A stretch of 64,000 nucleotides of DNA from Paracoccus kondratievae. GTDB lineage: Bacteria > Pseudomonadota > Alphaproteobacteria > Rhodobacterales > Rhodobacteraceae. Shown in pieces: positions 62,912 through 64,000 of the stretch. The notes under the pieces are model-generated. The model made no database searches and was not told the DNA's origin. It was given only the letters and a program-made list of their open reading frames with translations. The DNA is taken from contig NZ_CP045074.1 in assembly GCF_009301415.1 (NCBI RefSeq), positions 124,001-188,000 of the forward strand, in the 5' to 3' direction. The translations under genes and the position numbers were made by a program. Numbering within the stretch: position 1 is the stretch's first letter; the number at the start of each line of letters is the position of its first letter.

Positions 62912-64000
62912 GATTCTGATTGTCGCATTTCTGATCCTGATGATCATGGGGGTGCCCATCGCCTTTGCGCTGGCCATGGCCGCCTTTGCCGCGGTCGGCC
63001 TTTCAGGCCGCTATCCGCTGGTCGTGGTGGTGAAAGAGATGTTCACCGGTCTTGACAGCTTTCCGCTGCTGGCTGTGCCCTTTTTCATCCTCGCGGCCGA
63101 GATCATGTCCACGGGCGCGATCTCGCGCATGCTGCTGCGTTTTGCCTCGCAATTCGTCGGGCATCTGCGCGGCGGGCTTGGCTATGCCAATATCCTGACC
63201 GGGACGCTGTTTGCCGGGATCTCGGGCTCGGCGCTGGCCTCGGCTGCCGGCCCCGGCGCAATGATGGCACGGATGATGGAGCGCAGCGGCTATTCCAAAG
63301 CCTATGCCGGGGCGCTGACCATCTCGGTCGCGGTCATCGACCCGATCATTCCGCCTTCGATCACCATGATCATCTATGCGCTGCAGGATCGCAATACCTC
63401 GGTCGGCTCGCTGTTCATGGCAGGCATCCTGCCCGGCATCCTGATCGCCGGCCTTTTGGCCGCCGTGAACTGGTGGATCAGCCGCAAACGCAACTATCGC
63501 AGCGGAGAGCCGCGCCCGCCGCTGGGCGATATGCTGCGCAACACCGGTGCTGCGCTGCCCGCGCTTTTGTTGATCGTGCTGATCGTCGGCGGCATTCGCG
63601 GCGGGGTCTTTACCCCGACCGAAGCCTCGGTCGTCGCAGTTTTCTACGCGATCCTGACCAGCGCCTTTATCTATCGCGGCTTTACGCTAAGCGATCTTTG
63701 GGGGGCTTTCCTGCGCTCGGCTATCATGTCGGTCGCGGTGCTGATGATCCTGGCTGCCGCACGTGCCTTTGCCTGGGTGCTGATCATCGAGGGCGTGCCG
63801 CAGGCCATGGCTGACGCGGTCATCGCCATGGACCTGTCACCCATAGCGTTTCTGCTGATGGTGAACCTGCTGCTGCTGGTGTTTGGCATGTTCATGGACC
63901 CGCTGCCCGGGGTGATGATCCTTGTGCCGATTCTTGCGCCCATCGCGCATAACCTTGGCATTGCAGCAGACCATTTCGCCATCATCGTCATCGTCAACCT
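62904..64000 (+). CDS. TRAP transporter large permease (DctM family), C-terminus outside window
   Basis: At least 365 residues, open to the window edge; the family is about 425. Start is a TTG at 62904 (VEILIVAFLILMIMGVPIAFALAMAA), overlapping the dctQ stop by 8 bases. Motifs: LDSFPLLAVPFFILAAEIMSTGAISRMLLRFA, GSALASAAGPGAMMARMMERSGYSKAYAGALTISVAVIDPIIPPSITMIIYA, GGVFTPTEASVVAVFYAI and GMFMDPLPGVMILVPILAPIA. It is the sodium-coupled transport subunit. Confidence 0.92.
   Translation, partial: MVEILIVAFLILMIMGVPIAFALAMAAFAAVGLSGRYPLVVVVKEMFTGLDSFPLLAVPFFILAAEIMSTGAISRMLLRFASQFVGHLRGGLGYANILTGTLFAGISGSALASAAGPGAMMARMMERSGYSKAYAGALTISVAVIDPIIPPSITMIIYALQDRNTSVGSLFMAGILPGILIAGLLAAVNWWISRKRNYRSGEPRPPLGDMLRNTGAALPALLLIVLIVGGIRGGVFTPTEASVVAVFYAILTSAFIYRGFTLSDLWGAFLRSAIMSVAVLMILAAARAFAWVLIIEGVPQAMADAVIAMDLSPIAFLLMVNLLLLVFGMFMDPLPGVMILVPILAPIAHNLGIAADHFAIIVIVN

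Noticed and set aside
1..64000. CRISPR array, prophage, rRNA or intact insertion sequence
   Set aside because: No regularly spaced repeats, phage gene blocks, rRNA-like stretches or complete transposase genes were seen.

Overview
The window is GC-rich, densely coded DNA from an alphaproteobacterium, most likely the Paracoccus branch of Rhodobacteraceae. The evidence is the gene set: a narKGHJI operon with NarK1 and NarK2 fused into one protein, a divergent NarR-type Crp/Fnr regulator, a type-I copper pseudoazurin, smo-type polyol transport genes, and O2-independent ubiquinone genes beside RIC and NnrS. The species assignment is inference, since no rRNA or other marker lies in the window.

Layout. 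(1) 1-7326: a minus-strand catabolic operon (sugar/polyol-type ABC importer with two permeases, zinc alcohol dehydrogenase, aldehyde dehydrogenase) divergent from a TetR regulator; two inverted copies of one motif lie between them. (2) 7333-8620: a scar holding a truncated GlcG-like gene and the C-terminal part of a TniQ-like transposition gene. (3) 8623-17350: a polyol locus (SorC regulator, FGGY kinase, HAD phosphatase, mannitol-type dehydrogenase, SmoKGFE-like ABC importer). (4) 17352-19697: queF, queE, queD and queC, led by a preQ1-I riboswitch that overlaps the queC ribosome binding site. (5) 19752-25545: ugpBAEC glycerol-3-phosphate importer with a PhoD-like phosphatase as last gene and three tandem TTCGAA repeats upstream. 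(6) 26064-32701: an ABC exporter remnant, hmuR divergent from hmuSTUV (heme uptake), and a lone receiver protein. (7) 32781-36964: acs-yjcH-actP (acetate uptake and activation).

(8) 37229-56429 is an anaerobic respiration island and the most coherent part of the window. FNR boxes precede pseudoazurin, the divergent ubiDX-ric / ubiTUV-nnrS pair, and narKGHJI. The genes supply nitrate/nitrite transport, nitrate reductase and its maturation, a copper electron donor for the periplasm, ubiquinone made without O2, and defence against or response to NO (RIC, NnrS). The nar operon continues into a parvulin-type prolyl isomerase and a DUF2478 protein.

(9) 56521-64000: ada, a Bcr/CflA efflux pump with a possible 59-residue membrane protein upstream, and a GntR-asparaginase-TRAP transporter cluster that runs off the end.

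No tRNA, rRNA, CRISPR array or intact mobile element was seen. I found no clearly undescribed system. The best leads are the riboswitch, the operator pairs, the one-base nnrS frameshift, the TniQ/GlcG scar and the organisation of the anaerobic ubiquinone/NO/nitrate island.
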